A stretch of 64,000 bases of DNA from Rhabdornis inornatus (GCA_013397075.1 VWZS01004365.1:62001-126000), one strand, 5' to 3'. Shown: positions 40,201-53,667, counted from the stretch's first letter. The notes: a model not told the origin generated them from the letters alone. A program made the numbers and translations.

Positions 40201-42719
40201 ATAAATACCTTTAAACTGCAGCTGTAAGGTTTTTTGTAACCTATTCTGGAGAACTGTTGGTATGAGCACTTGTGATCAGAAATCTAAATGCCAGAAATCT
40301 AAATCACTCTTTGTATTATTTTACAGGCCCAAAAAACAGAGACAATTCTGGATATCCACTATATTATCAGATAGTAACATTATCTAGATAGAGTGATTTA
40401 ATGTGTGGCTTTGCTTTGGCAAAGTAAAGAGAAAGTATTGTAAGAACTAAGATTAAATGATTATGCATTTCATAAAAATGCTGTTCAACTTAATTTTTTT
40501 ACAGAAAGAATATTTGCTAAAAAATGAAGTGGGATTTTTGAAATTATCAACCCTCTTTTCACCACCAGCAGCTCAGCAGCTTTTTTACTCACCTATCCTG
40601 TGATTCTTTTGCCTTTTCCCCCCACCTATGCTTACTTCCTTTCCCCTTCCCCTGCCTTTGGAGTATCTGTCTTCATTGCTTCTGCTCTGCTCCTGAAGCC
40701 CCTGCATTCAAAGACTATTGCTGCATGGGAAAAAATGCTCTTCACTAGGACAGCTTACCTGGTAAGTGGGGAGTAGTAGCACCCTAATTTTAAAGAAAGA
40801 AAATGCAAGCACAGAGCTGCCATTTGGGAACCCTACAAGAAGTCTAAAGCACTGTATGGACCTGGACTGACATCTATAAACACCAGCTAGATTTTGTGTC
40901 CCTTCGTCTCTCCTCCCACTGTCTAAGAAAATGATCTAAGCAAAAGCAATCATTATATAGGCAAAGTCTCTGGAAAATTTTGGTTACATCAGGGTATTTG
41001 GAAAACTCTATGGCAAATGTCTTTGTGGCTAAGAGCCTGTAAGTAAGTTCGCAGATTAAAAATAACATTCTTTCAGGTTCAGCCCCTAGACAGATCACAT
41101 TATCTTAATATCTGCGTTATAAATGTTTATACTGACAAAAATCCGTAAAGTAAAGTTTGAATTGTAAATTCACCTGTATTAAAGGTTGACCTCCTGGAAA
41201 GACACTTAAATACGCTTTCATAAGCGAACTTTGTTTATAGTGGTGGAGTGTATAATTTGGAGGATATTCAAATAAAATTGTTTTGGAAGAGCTTTTTGCT
41301 TCCCTAGTTTTCTGAGCAAAACTTGCAGCAAAACTCTGCAGTCAAATATAAATGCATGCTTCAGCAGAAACAATTTATAATAATTCTAATGCAAATTTAT
41401 AGCAGCTTTGCACTGGTGTAACTACTGGCTCCAGATGGGCAGCAAGGGAAGAGAACACACAGTCGTCCCTGGGGAGTTGAAACAGGGAGAAAAAAAGTGA
41501 TCCTGCTGTATGTTATGGTGTATATGTTTAATAAGGCATTTATATAATGCTCTGTGTGTGTTTATGTATATATGTGATGCATATAGAGACGTCCTATATC
41601 CATCCAGCTGAAGCACTGTGCATTTATCGTGTGTGGAAGTTCACTTCTGGCAGCTTGGCCCCAGGCTGAGATTAGGGGAGCTGGTGGCAGTGGGCTCAGG
41701 AGGGTTTATTCCCTTTTTTCCCATCTCTGGCTGCCTGGGCTCACTGCTCCTGGCCCCGGGGCCACACGGCCACTGCTCGGGGCAGACCCCATTAACCAAA
41801 CCCACCGATCTGCACCACAGCTCCTGCTGGCTCCTGGCTGCCCTCCCCGGGGGCAGCTGCCCCTGCCAGGGAGGAATTGTGAGGAATTAAAGCAATTTTT
41901 CTGCCCTTGAGCCGAATCCGTGCCAGCCAGTCTGAGGGAGCTTGCCACGGCTGCTTTTCAAACATCTCTAATATTTTAATCTGTGCATAATAGTTCATGT
42001 TCCTCCAAAATCAATCTTATTTTCCATCCATTCTCACAGCACTCCCATCTACTCCATGCTGAATTAATGTTGTTTACCTTCTGGTCCAGATTGTTAACAG
42101 CATGACCCTGGTCCATGAAGTTCAGTGGCTTTTATTAGGTTTAAATCGGTCCTTTAATAGGGCTGCTCGTTCCTATTAAAGCCTGGCAGATTGACTTCAT
42201 TTTTTTCCTTATATCCAAAGAAGAAAAATCAGAAACACCCGTTCCTTCCAGCACAGTTGCATTTCAAGTCAATACAGGTTGCTTTTATTTCTGGGATTTC
42301 CACTAGGTTTTTCTGTCATGACCCTTGGCTCAAGCAAGAGCTCTCTTTTTTGTTCTTTTTTTTCTTTTTCCTGGAAAAGGTAAACAAACTGCTTTTCCCC
42401 TCTCCAAGTCTTTTATACAGATCATAATTTCTTACAAACCTCCTAAATGTGAATGTCAGAGGACCTGGATTGTTCCCGCTTACTGGAATGAAGCTGCTAA
42501 TCTCTTCCTGCATCTGATTTATATGTAAATGGAAAGGAGGTGGCTTGTAGGGAGGCCAAATAGGAATCCCTTCTGTTATAGGAAGCCACAGCTGTGAGTC
42601 ATTCTAAATGAAAAGCTTAGTAAAAACATCAACATCTCTAAAGTATTTTTTGGAAAAAAAAAATCCATGCAAGAGAAAATTAACCTGCTGATTCTAAGCC
42701 CATATTATGGAGGGGTTTC
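37247..42719. other. Intergenic, no gene seen
   Basis: No recognisable exon or transposon. A direct duplication of an 18-nt unit (AGTGAAAAAGAAAAGGCA) lies at about 38322-38355, and a T tract near 39549-39571. A GC-rich segment (about 41640-41875) is followed by an AT-rich stretch with clean TTAAT-type cores up to about 42200, which resembles a conserved regulatory element. The long open frames in the GC-rich part occur on both strands and are not credible genes. Confidence 0.5.
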
Positions 42720-42774
42720 CCTCTCTCCTCTCCTCTCCTCTCCTCTCCTCTCCTCTCCTCTCCTCTCCTCTCTC
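42720..42774. repeat. (CTCTC)n pentanucleotide microsatellite
   Basis: About ten tandem copies of the five-base unit CTCTC form a pure pyrimidine run on the plus strand, with purines on the minus strand. An unknown base (N) follows at 42793. The tract is a candidate for length polymorphism and triplex-type structure. Confidence 0.97.
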
Positions 42775-45506
42775 GATTTTCATTCCCTTTGCNGAGGTAA
42801 TAACAGTGCTTTACTACAGAAAGTGGTTTTAAATTGTACCCAGAGCCAACTCTTTGAAGTTTAACGGCAGAGCAGAGATGAGTGAAGCTTTCATGTACTG
42901 CACACTCAGGATCACTGACATGAGCAAACACTGCAGAATGAAGGTGATAAGCAGAACAGGAGCATTACAGAGCTGCTGTGAAAATTTATAGCTTTATTAA
43001 GATGCCAACTCTTAGACAAAAAAGCCCAACTGCAATTCTCAGTGCCTTTTAAATATTTATGCTTCTGAGCTCTCTCCATAGGTAATTCTATTTACAGTCT
43101 CAAGCTACTCTTCTCCTGGGTTCCTCACCCCTATTTATCATTCTATTTTCCTTTTTGTGTTTTTTTTTAAAATCTTTTTTCTACTTTTTGATGTGGCTAC
43201 TGAGAGGGCCTGGCCACTGTGGTGTTCCCCTGCAAGGACAGCAGCAACTGTGGTTTTACCATTCTATGTCTCTCTGTTTTGTAGCTGACTGTTCCATATC
43301 TCCTCCCACAGGTTTCTGTTTACTGGGTTTATTTTACTTGAGTTTTTGTTTGTTTGTCTCATTGGCCTGGAACCTTCTCCAACACAAGAGGTTTGGGGAC
43401 AGCATTTCATCTGTAGTAAAGTATAGCCATTACATATTTTTTGTTATTTTAGCAGAGTGTGGCCTGACCTTGAGCAATGCACAGACTGCAGAGAAGACTG
43501 GAAATTCAGCTTAAAACCAAAACTGAAAAATAGCAGGGGAATTCTCATCTACATGGAAATAAGCAGCAGGCTCCATGAAGCTATGTGGCTTGTGGCAGCA
43601 ATCTGCACCAGCAGCAACTCCTTCCCCACATAAGAGACAGAACATGAAGTAAAGCCACCAAACCTCTGCCTGGGATTTTAGTGCTCATGTAGGTATTTTG
43701 TACCTGTCTCTGAAATTTCCTTCTGCCATTTTTTTTGCATAATTGCCTCTTATTCATCATATTTGACATCATATAAAATTGTCAACTTTTGTTTAATGCA
43801 ATATGCCACCAGGAAAAGTCTTATCATCTTTATAACGAATAAGAAGTGGCTCCTATAAATGTGTAAATTGCAGTTTTCCAGCTCCCTGCAGGGGACTTTG
43901 CATGTTATGCAGGAGGAGTGTAACACCTTTCCAGTCATTCAGTCAATGTCACCTGAGTTCCATGAATTTGTGTAAGTAATCATCACTCGGAAGCAGTATC
44001 AAAACCAAACAAAATCCCCAAATATATAATCCTTATTTTTTTTCCAGGTTAATTATATGTCATTCTTCTGATCATTTATTTGGTTTATAATATCTTAACC
44101 AACAGATAACCTGAAGCAGTATCCCTCTGGCTGAGGAAAATAAGGGGTCAAATAAAAAATTGCAAATCTAACAAAAGTTTCCTATGTGTTACTGACACTC
44201 ATTTAAATTTGTTCTAGGTACACTTACTGTTTAAACATCCTTCCTAATTTGATTATCAGCAGACAAAATGTGGATTTATTTACCTGCCTTTGTGTACTGT
44301 ATAGGTTTGTTTTGGCAACATTTCACAGAAGGTATATATTTAAAAACATTAGTAACTGTTGTCCAGTATCTTAATGAACAAAGACTAGATACATCTAGCA
44401 GGTTTTATCTACTTTCCATTTGAATCACAGCTGTAAGAGGAGGCAAACTCAGGACTTTGGCCAAAATTTACTTTACTCTGAAGTGGCCAGCAAGCAAACC
44501 TTGAAGGTGGGGAATCCAGCCTCATGGTGGCAATTAACATGCCCTTGCAAAACCCAGAGGCATGGTTTGAAATTCTTGTACCCTACCTGGAAACCTTCCC
44601 CTTGGCACTTCTCCTTCTTTAACAGCAGTATTGTTAATCTGATCTTGGTCTATTTTTCAGAAGTCCAGTTTAGATGCAATCCTGCAAAGTATTTGGGACT
44701 TCTACTACTTTAAATTGTTCAAAGAAGCCATGGAATGAAGTTTAGGTCCTTCGAGTAGCTGTTGGCTTATGGTGATGTCAGTAGAGTTGCTTCAGGAGCC
44801 AAATAAAGTTTGTGGCAGTTGGCAATTTTGATGTAGTTCTGACTTCTTGGTTAGTATGCTGCTCATGCCTGCTAATAATTGAAATATTTTTTCCTTTTTA
44901 TTTTTTTTTTTTCCTGTGAGATTAAAGATTGCTTTAGGGTCTCAAGTAACAACAGTTTGCTAAATGTTCTGTTTCTTAAATATTCTTATCTGGATATTTG
45001 GACTATGTTCAGACTGTTCCTAAATCCTTTCTTTGGTCATAATTTCTGCTTTGGTTTGGTACTCTCAGTAAGTGATCTGAAATGACACTTTGTGTCATTC
45101 TGTGGCTGAGCAGTAGCTCTGCCCCAAACACAAGGAAGGTGTAGCTGGTCACTTGGGGGTCTTCGGCTCCAGATTTGCAGAGTGAGCACTCAGTGTCATT
45201 GGCCAGATCACCTGCACAGAAATGTTGTGTGAGAATGAAGAAATCTTGCCTGTCTTCAGATTGTCCTATCTGTATTCCTACAGTGGCAATTGCTCTCACA
45301 GGACAAACCTTTTTATTTAGATCTACTGTCTTGTAGAATATATCAAATCAATGCAGTCATATGTAAAACAGGACGTCTACTAAATGCAGCTTTTTCTCAT
45401 GCTCTGTGATAGGTTATCTGGATCCAATGGCTGATCATTTGTCCTACTTGAACGCCTGTAACTTTAGAGGTGGAAAGACAACATGCACTAATTACTTTAG
45501 AAAACA
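42775..45506. other. Intergenic, no gene seen
   Basis: No recognisable exon, RNA gene or transposon. T tracts occur near 43160 and 44897-44913. The 119-codon frame at 43155-43514 (+) has no domain signature and is low in complexity at its start. Confidence 0.5.
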
Positions 45507-45952
45507 GAGGAGGGACACAAAGATGATCCAAGGGCCTGGAGCATCTCCTCATGAAGAGCTGGGGTTGTTCAGCCTGGAAAAGAAAAGGCTTCATGGAGTC
45601 CTCACGTGGCTTTCCAGTACCTGAAAGGGGCTTGTAAGAAGGAGGGAGAGAGAGTTTTTATATGGGCAGACAGTGACAGGACAAGGGACAGTGGTTTAAA
45701 ACTGAAAAAGGGCAGATTTAGGTTAGATGTGAGGAGGAAATTCTTTACTCAGAGGGTGGTGAGACAGAAACAGGTTAACCAGAGAAGTTGTGGATGCCCC
45801 ATCCCTGGAAGTGTTCAAGGTCAGCTTGGATGGGATCCTGAGCTATCTGATCTAGTAAATGGCATCCCTGCCAATGGCAGGTGGTTTGGAACCCAGTTAC
45901 CTTTAATGCCTTTCCCATCCCAAACCATTCTATAATACCATGATTCTTACTT
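45507..45952 (+). mobile_element. CR1 LINE fragment, 5' truncated
   Basis: The end of CR1 ORF2 and the short 3' UTR are readable on the plus strand. The translation gives LGLFSLEKKRLHGVL, then in another frame FQYLKGACKKEGERVF and RFRLDVRRKFFTQRVV, all CR1 ORF2 C-terminal motifs. The DNA then reads GAAGTTGTGGATGCCCCATC and ends in the CR1 tail ATTCTATAATACCATGATTC. The frame change between the motifs, and an insertion in the GNRLP-equivalent region, show decay. It is the only sizeable CR1 here in plus orientation. Confidence 0.95.
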
Positions 45953-48245
45953 CTGTCTATTCTTTTCAATTTCAGGAAATCCATCTTTCAGCGAGTATCC
46001 CCAAGAAAAGAGTGAAAAAGGATATAAAAAATCAATTTCTATTGTTGTCAAAAATTGTCAAGATTTTCACTAATTTTCAATTTCCACTAACATTTCAAGT
46101 CTCATAAAGGTGAATTTCTTTCTTCCCTTCTGTTGTTTAAGTCAAGAGAGTTTGGTAATTCCTAGCTTTCCAACACAGCTCCAAACATTTCTGCTTTTTC
46201 CTCTCTATCTGTAGTAAATGTGGTAGTTTAAGCATGTCTTCATGAGATGCTGGTAAAAATTCTGTTAAGCCTGGTAAGATTGATAGAAGATGAGTGTGTA
46301 GGTAAAATCTGTGTTAAGACAAAAAGAGCTAGGAGCCTCCTCCTGGAGAGAAGTCTTCCTGTACTTGCACAGTCAGCCCAGACACATCAATGAGGCCTTT
46401 CCAAGTTCTCTGGCTGGATCCCTCCTGGTGCCCCAGGCTGGGTGACACAGTTTGCAAAGACTCCTCTCTGTTGCTCTCACATTTTAAATTGCATGCACTT
46501 CAGCCTGACTACAAATGCATCAGATCTATTCAATCAGGAGTAAAGCAATGGTCCAGAAAATGCCACACGGAAGCAGCTGTAACAACATCAGTGGTGGTGT
46601 CCCAGGAGGGAAGGACAAGTTTTGCAGCAGGAGGTGAGTCATATGCTTTTTGCTTCAAAGTACTTGTTTGAGAATATTGCCCACATATTCTGCTGCTGAA
46701 TTTACTTCCTTCCTACTTCACAGTAAAATGTAATAGTAAGATATTCCCTAAACTCTTTGGGATTTTAATTAATGGGTTTGCCTTATTAAAGTAGAATAAA
46801 TAAGATGTTACAACTGTTTGTTCCAGTAAGATATTACTTTCCAGATGGGAGGCTCTCTGTTTAGTCCATAGCTTTAAAATCTCTCTTTGGGTAGAGAGAT
46901 GCTATGTGTAAGTGCTGGGGTTTAACTTACTTTCCTTAGCATCAGTGACTAGCAAAACCATTTAGAAAGGAGACTTCAGAAAATTCCACTGCAAAAATGT
47001 CAATAGCAGCTCGCTCTTCCAGTGCCTCTGCAGAGCCCATGCAGAACACACAGCTGCTGCACATTTCCAGCTACCGCTCTCTGTGTACCACAGCAGATTT
47101 TTTGTGTTTTCTCTTGACCAACTTCTTGGAAAGGTCCTTTCAGGTGTTTTTGCCATCAATTAACGTAAATTTTAAAGGAATCAGCAGGAATAGTATCAGA
47201 CAAATTATTTGGAGCAGAGAAGGGAGAAATTTCTCAGCTGAAGAATGGCTGGTAGCTGCCAGATTTCACAACAAGCTTTCAGAAGGAAAGCTTTATCAGA
47301 AAGATGTATAAAATCATGCGTACTAACTGCTGAAAAAAATGATAATATGATTTCATTTTACAGCAGTGTAAATCAGAAGTTTTTCTGGAGGAGTCAGTGT
47401 CCCAGATTCAATAGCAGAACACTAGTGATTAACATTACTATGAAGCAGACTAAAGTAAAACACATAAACTCTGTGGGGAGTCCTAATGTACTGAGTGCTG
47501 CTCACACCTTGCATCTTAATATTTGACTTATTGCCATTTATGGCATTGATTGCTGTAAAACTACCATTTTCTCACAAAAGAAATTAAAAAAACTTATTAT
47601 ATATGGCTCTTTGCTCTCTACCAGCTTATTCAAAGTGTCTGCCAAATGAGGAGGAAGAAATGTTGCATTTCATTTTAAGTTGAATAAGCGAATTTTAAAA
47701 AGTTAAGATAATAGAGGAGAATTTTCTGAATGTGGATCAGGTATATCAGTGTTATTTAGTCCAGTAATGAGTAAGGACAGAATTAACTGCATTTCATAAC
47801 TTGTGTGTGTATCTGTGTGTATGTGTGTCCATGAACACAGATCCTCTGTTGCAATTTTGAGAAATACGTGGAATTCCTTCCTGCTTTAAAATTAATGGTG
47901 TCTGTGACACATTTCTTTTCAAAGTACAGTATTACTCAAGGGTACTGTTTTGCTTTTGCTAAATGTATGTGCACTTGCTTGCAACACGATCCCTGCCATT
48001 AGTAGTGGCGGGAGGCTCCATCTGAAGGAGCAGTGTGCCTGGACACCACTCTTCACTTTAACCACTTGTTTGGAAACACTCCAATGGCAACAGAGGGCGA
48101 TTTGGTTATTTCTTTTCCCTTAAAGAGCTCAGAATTACTGGTTTCTCACTTTGTTTTAGTTATATAACAAATAGAGTTATCGAAGTTTCCAAGCAGTATT
48201 ATCAGAGACAGAAACATCTATCTGAAAGCACAGGGGGTTACATGC
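45953..48245. other. Intergenic, between opposed CR1 copies
   Basis: No recognisable gene. A TGTGGTAGTTT start near 46217 recalls avian LTR ends, but no matching 3' LTR end or internal retroviral sequence was found. GT-rich sequence lies near 47800-47830. Confidence 0.5.
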
Positions 48246-48815
48246 CTTGCTCAGAGAATCATAGAACCACACACAGATGGAATTGTGGAATAATAGAATA
48301 ACAGAATGGCTTGGGTTGAAAGGGACCTTACAGACCATCTAGCTCCCCTCTGCCATGGGCAGGGACACCTTCCACTAGACAAGGTTGCTCACAGCCCCAT
48401 CTAGCCTGGCCTTGAACATTGCAGGGATGGGTCATCCACAGCTTCTCTGGGCAAATTGTTCCAGTGTCTCACCACCCTCTCAATAATAATTTATTCTCAA
48501 TATCTAATCTAAACCTCCCCTCTTTCAGCTTTAAGCCATTCTCCCCTGTCCTATCCCTACATGCCCTTGCAGAAAGTCCCTCTCCAGCTCTCTTGCAAGA
48601 TCTATTTAGGGACTGACAGTCCACTCCGAGGTTTCACTGAAGCCTTCTCTGCTCAAGGATGAACAGCTCCAACTCTCTCAGCCCATCTTCATAGGAGAGG
48701 AGTTCCTATCCTAGAGACATTTGATCATCTTTTTGTCCCTCCCCTGAGCTTGTTCCAACAGGTCCATGTCCTTCTGTGCTGAGGGCCCCAGAGCTGGATG
48801 CAGTATTGCAGGTGA
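48246..48815 (-). mobile_element. CR1 LINE fragment, 5' truncated
   Basis: The 3' tail at the left carries several degenerate AATCATAGAA/AATAGAATAACAGAATGG units. The CR1 3' block GGGACCTTACAGACCATCTA, the CCATGGGCAGGGACACCTTC region and the reverse-strand CR1 ORF2 end follow. Similarity fades after GAGCTGGATGCAGTATTGCA near 48812. Many stops make it non-functional. Confidence 0.95.
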
Positions 48816-50148
48816 AATATCTCTAGCACCAGACCAGGTCTAACACATATTTTTTGCATTTAAAGCTTACAGAAAGTTTCCTGCATTATTTTGGTTTCCT
48901 TGCACTCTTAATAATTCTGAAATGCTTCTCCTGAGACTGTCCCTAGCCGGCTGGTTGGCTGAGAGTGGTCCTGGCACAGGAAAGATGCAGTTGAGATAAA
49001 CAGAGGGAAGGTGTGGAGAAAGCCTTCCCAAGACAACTGAGCTCTGGCAGCAGGCTGCCTCTCCAAGCTGCTTGCCCAGGCATTTTCCAGGGTGCTACAG
49101 GGCCAACTAGGGACTGAAGGCACATTCAGGTTTTACTTTAACTCCCTTTATCAGCATGGGCAAAAATAATACACTGATTTAGTGATAGCAGTAAGTAAAG
49201 GAAGATACTGCTCCAACTGAAGCTCTCATTTCTTTGGGGTGCACTATAAATCATGAGTAATCCTTAGGACTGAATTCCATGTGGATGAACAAAAAGCCTT
49301 CCTTTGCTATCCAAGCTTCATAGCAGTCTGGGGCTTCAAGACCTTCAGTTGCAAACTGAGTTGCAAGTAAATGGAAGGTTTTGTGCTTCATTTACATGCC
49401 AAAACCACAAGAAGCCTATCTACTTTTACTATTGAACTGGAAGATAAAAGAAAAATTAGAAGGCTTTATCTTAGTTTTTATAACAAAAATCACTCCATCA
49501 TTTGAGCCAGTTCTATTGATATGCTCTACAATGATTGGCATGTGTCACTGTATGGAGAAAAAGATGGAGCAGATCAAAGATTTTCCATTTTCTTTCTCAG
49601 TACTGAGGAAGCATGAAAAAAATTAGAGCCAGACTATAGATGGTGAAGAACCTTATGTGATGGTTTTGTGTGCATTTACATATAGCACGCTGCATGTATC
49701 AAGCACAACTAAGCAGCCAAGGGAATGCTATTATATATCTTAAGTTGTCCATCTTTAAACATGCATTTCTGAAAAAATATACCATAAGGAGGGGCAGAAC
49801 ATACAGCAGATGCTCTTGAATGCTGTATTATATTTTTCATCAAGTCACCCAAATTGTGGGTTATAGACAATTGTGTTCACTAAATTAAGGAAATTCTTCT
49901 AATCTGGCAAATATAATTAATAATTTGCTGTTTTACCCTCCCTTTACTTCAACACTTCTTTCCTCTTAAACAGGAAACAGGAACTCAAGTGGGCTACACC
50001 CCAGTGTTTTCAGCATACCCTGGTGACTGTACAGTTCCACCTGAGGTGGGGGCACTGATGTGGCCATGCTGCCATGCACAGCTGACAGATAACACCCTCT
50101 ATTGCCCCACACTGTTTAGCACCAGTTTCTACAATCCTCTTACTTAAA
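48816..50148. other. Intergenic, no gene seen
   Basis: No exon or repeat was recognised. Short open frames on the minus strand near 48908-49125 lie in moderately GC-rich sequence and have no recognisable motif. Confidence 0.5.
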
Positions 50149-50203
50149 GGTCTTAAAGGTCTTTTCCAACCCAGGTAATTCTTTGATTCTGCGACTATGA
50201 ATT
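50149..50203 (+). mobile_element. Short CR1 3'-end remnant
   Basis: AAAGGTCTTTTCCAACCCAG followed by GTAATTCTTTGATTCTG matches the last bases of a plus-strand CR1 element, ending in a degenerate ATTCTATGATTCT tail. Nothing upstream is recognisably CR1, so it is an extreme 5' truncation. Confidence 0.6.
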
Positions 50204-53200
50204 GCTGCTGGAATTCTGTTACTGCTACTTAAGGGAAAAGGAAAGAGAATAATGCAAGACTATGTCAGGGAACATTTTACCAGCTTATAAAGGATGAGCT
50301 ATCTGACAAATGGTTTACAGGCTGCCTAAACTGTCCTAGATTACTGTTCCTCAGTTTTAATCAGTTTGAAGTGTTTACACAATGCAGGTCACCAAATTGA
50401 ATCAGATTGAGCCATTAGGCTTGGATCCCAGTCTGGAACATTTTGAGAAGAAGATACTGGTGGACTTTTAAAATCCTGTCTCTCAGACAGCCTTTAACAA
50501 CAAGATAAATGTTCTGTTCTACATTTTTTACATTTAGATCATATCTGGTGTTAGAAAGAGCCAATTTTAAAGAACCACTTGGTTTTCACACATGACACTT
50601 CATCAGTCATATCCCTTGCTCTCACAGCTTGCCTTCTAAAGGCTCTTGTCTTAACATATGTATCTCCCATGGGTCTCTCACATACCCAAATAGACCACTC
50701 ACAAATGGAAGAGGAAGGCACATCCAAGAACAAGCAATGCTACAGGTGAGTGCTTTTCCATGCCTTGATTCAGAAAATTTTAATTTAGAAATTTTTCAGA
50801 TTCTGTAGCCTCGCATTTGAACTTTCTAAAGGAAACTTCAAGGAAATAAGATTTGGCACTAACAGTAATATCAGGCTGGTGGGCTGATGTGGACTTCCCA
50901 CTCACTTTCACATCAGCCTTCTCAGATATCATGGGACCTGGTGGCAAGGGGATCAGTAAAAGAGCTGCTTGGGGGCTGAGCAGGGCTGCTAACAATTCTT
51001 CATTTAGTGACAGAGAACATGAGAGTTTATGATTCTTTATTCTCAAGAGATATCATTTATATCTTGGGAAGATCTGGAACAGTGGACCAGAAATGATCTT
51101 TTGTGAAAAGTAATTTTCTTACGTCGTGATGCCCTCAGATGGCTGGCAACTGAGAATTTCCCCTGTGACTGTCACCGCAAGGCCAATGGCAAGCCAGATT
51201 AGGATTTTGGTCAAGGGAATGAGGAGGACCCTGTCTTTTACCAGGTCATCTTGACTTTGTTTTCAGGCCACACTGCTACAGCAGCTCACAGATATTCTTC
51301 CTGCTGTGCTCTGACGCCAACAGTAGCTGTATGGAATGAATATGGTTAGCCCATAGTCCAGTTTCTCTAACAACCACAGGACAACAAGACTTGTCTGACT
51401 CTCATTAACAATGTGTTACACTTCGCAGCCTTTCTGAAAAAGGCACAATGTTCTTACAGATCTTTCACTGTGAATGAATATCATCAGGGACTTGGAGAGG
51501 GTAACTACTTTCACCCACATATTTACATTAACATGAAACAGTCTTGTCTATAAACTTAAAAGCCCCCAGATTGAAAATGAAGAATATGGTACAGTGAAGT
51601 TTGCCAAGCACCCTTTCAGTTGCTTTCTGTTTTGTTTTGGTTGAGGGTTATTTTTGTGGGCACAGATACATTGGATAATGTTCTCTGAATTCTGTACTTC
51701 CCTTGAGGCTTTTGCTCTGTGAGCAGGTGTGATAGTTTGGGATCTGAACTGAGCTAAAAAACCACGTTTGTTTCTCTTCTCATGTCATCACTAATGGAGA
51801 GAAACTCATTTAGAGTGTTAGACCTGGAATCTCAAAACTTGCAGTTTTGGTCGGCCTTGGTACTTCCATTCTTGTGGGACTGTTGTGCTTATAAGTCTAC
51901 TCCAACATCAGCCTCTTCCTGCTGCTGCACAGTGTATGCTCCCAATATCTTCCCAGTTACTGGGTGCTGAGGGTTTACTGTCACAGGCATTTCTAACAAA
52001 CATGATGAAGGACATGAATGCAGCAGCTTTGCCTCTGAGGCACTGGCAGGAGTGGGGCAAACAGATGCTGGGCTCCCCTTGTACCATGCTAGTGGGAGCT
52101 AGGCAGCTCCAGGGGGGTGGGGAAGGAGCCTTTCCCAGGGGACACAGGAGGGACAGAGACACCTGAGCCCCTCCTGCAGATTATTGGAGATGAATATCAG
52201 GGCAAGTGACATGATGGAGGCCTGCAGACTTGATTCTCCTGGCAGAAGCAGGATACTGGCATCAGGTGAGGGTGCAGAACAGGACATTGCAGCCCCAGGA
52301 GTGGGCAGGTGCCCAGTCCTTAAGCAAGGAGGAAGCTTCTCCTTGTGCTGCTGCATCTGCTGCAGATTGATGGAAGACCTGTCATTCTTTAGTGAGAGAC
52401 TTCAAGGAAAGTGTGCAGTCTTGTTATAAAAGCTCACTGAAAGGGGTGGGGATTTAGCCTTGTATGAAGCTGAGCAATTGAATTATGGCTAAAATGGGAC
52501 TGATATGCAGCTGCAAGTTTTCCATGCAAGCCCAAATAATGTCCACCTTAGAAATCCTGGAGCTGCAGTGTGCGGCAGGGTTTATAGCCTGTGAGATATG
52601 GAAGTTAATTACAAACAGGATTTGCAATTCTTTTGGGGTGGAGAGACACTCTTGTGCCAAAATTTTCACTTGCAAATATTTTAAAATGTCTCACACCACA
52701 GAAGAACTAAATCTGATTTTTCCAGGCATATAATGACTTGTACTAATTAAAGAACACTGCTCATATCTGGGCCCAATAAAAGTAAGTGAACAAAGCAAAT
52801 AGACATGCAAATAAAAAAGGAGATCTGATATGGCATGGTGTAAAGTTTAATCCAAATAAGGCTATGAGTGGGCTCTTCATAGTCCTTCATTGACAATAAA
52901 AAATGTATTTAAGGCAGTAAATGTACAACAGCTGGCAGATATCATGTGCCAAGTCTTATTTTAGATTAACAAGAGAAAACTGAGGCTTATTAAACTGCTG
53001 CAGTGATTCCCAGAATAGCTAGTTGGATTTTTAGAACTTCTTTCTGGTGCTACTAAATTAGTACATTAGTACTTTAGGGAACCTGTGGCCTTCAAAATGA
53101 AAGAGTACACAAAAATTGTTGGATTGATGGAAACAAAGCAAAAAAAAACCTGAGAAAGGCAAACAGCCCATCCCAGCATCAGTTCACTTAAAATGACTGA

Positions 53201-53667
53201 GAAGCAGGCAGGAAGGCAATTCATTATTTAGCTCATCATCCTTGCACAGACAGGAGAGTGTGACAGCCAGTTTAATAGCCTCTGAAATGTTTTAATGAAA
53301 TTTCTGTTTTTAAATGCTATTTACTGTCTGCTTCCAATGGCATGCATTTTAGAAAAGTTAATGACAGATTTTTAAAGCCATGTAAATGTTATAATACATA
53401 TTTTTAGTTTTAATTTTTAAAAGAACAACCAGATGAAAACAAACCCTGCAGAGAAAACAGAAAAATTCTTATTCCTCAGGATTCTACTATTTTCTTTTTG
53501 TTTGCCTTTTTCGCTAATAGAAATATTAAAATAATTCAAGTTACAACTGTACCTTCAGTCACTACCAGTTGAATGGAAAAGATTTTTTAAAAAATTAACT
53601 TAAATTTTTGCTGAGACGAGCAGTGTAGCTCAGCCTGCAAAGTGACTGAAGGGGTGGACCACGGGGT
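50204..53667. other. Intergenic, no gene seen
   Basis: No gene was recognised. On the minus strand, 51119-51415 is a nearly open frame with one internal TGA and a hydrophobic segment; it is listed as an observation only. The sequence from 51728 begins TGTGATAGTTT and carries CTTATAA about 160 nt later, which recalls an LTR, but no second end was found. Confidence 0.45.

Noticed and set aside
46217..46470. Possible LTR starting TGTGGTAGTTT
   Set aside because: Same reason: only the first bases resemble an avian LTR.
51728..52160. Possible LTR starting TGTGATAGTTT
   Set aside because: No matching CA end, second LTR, primer-binding site or retroviral protein was found nearby.
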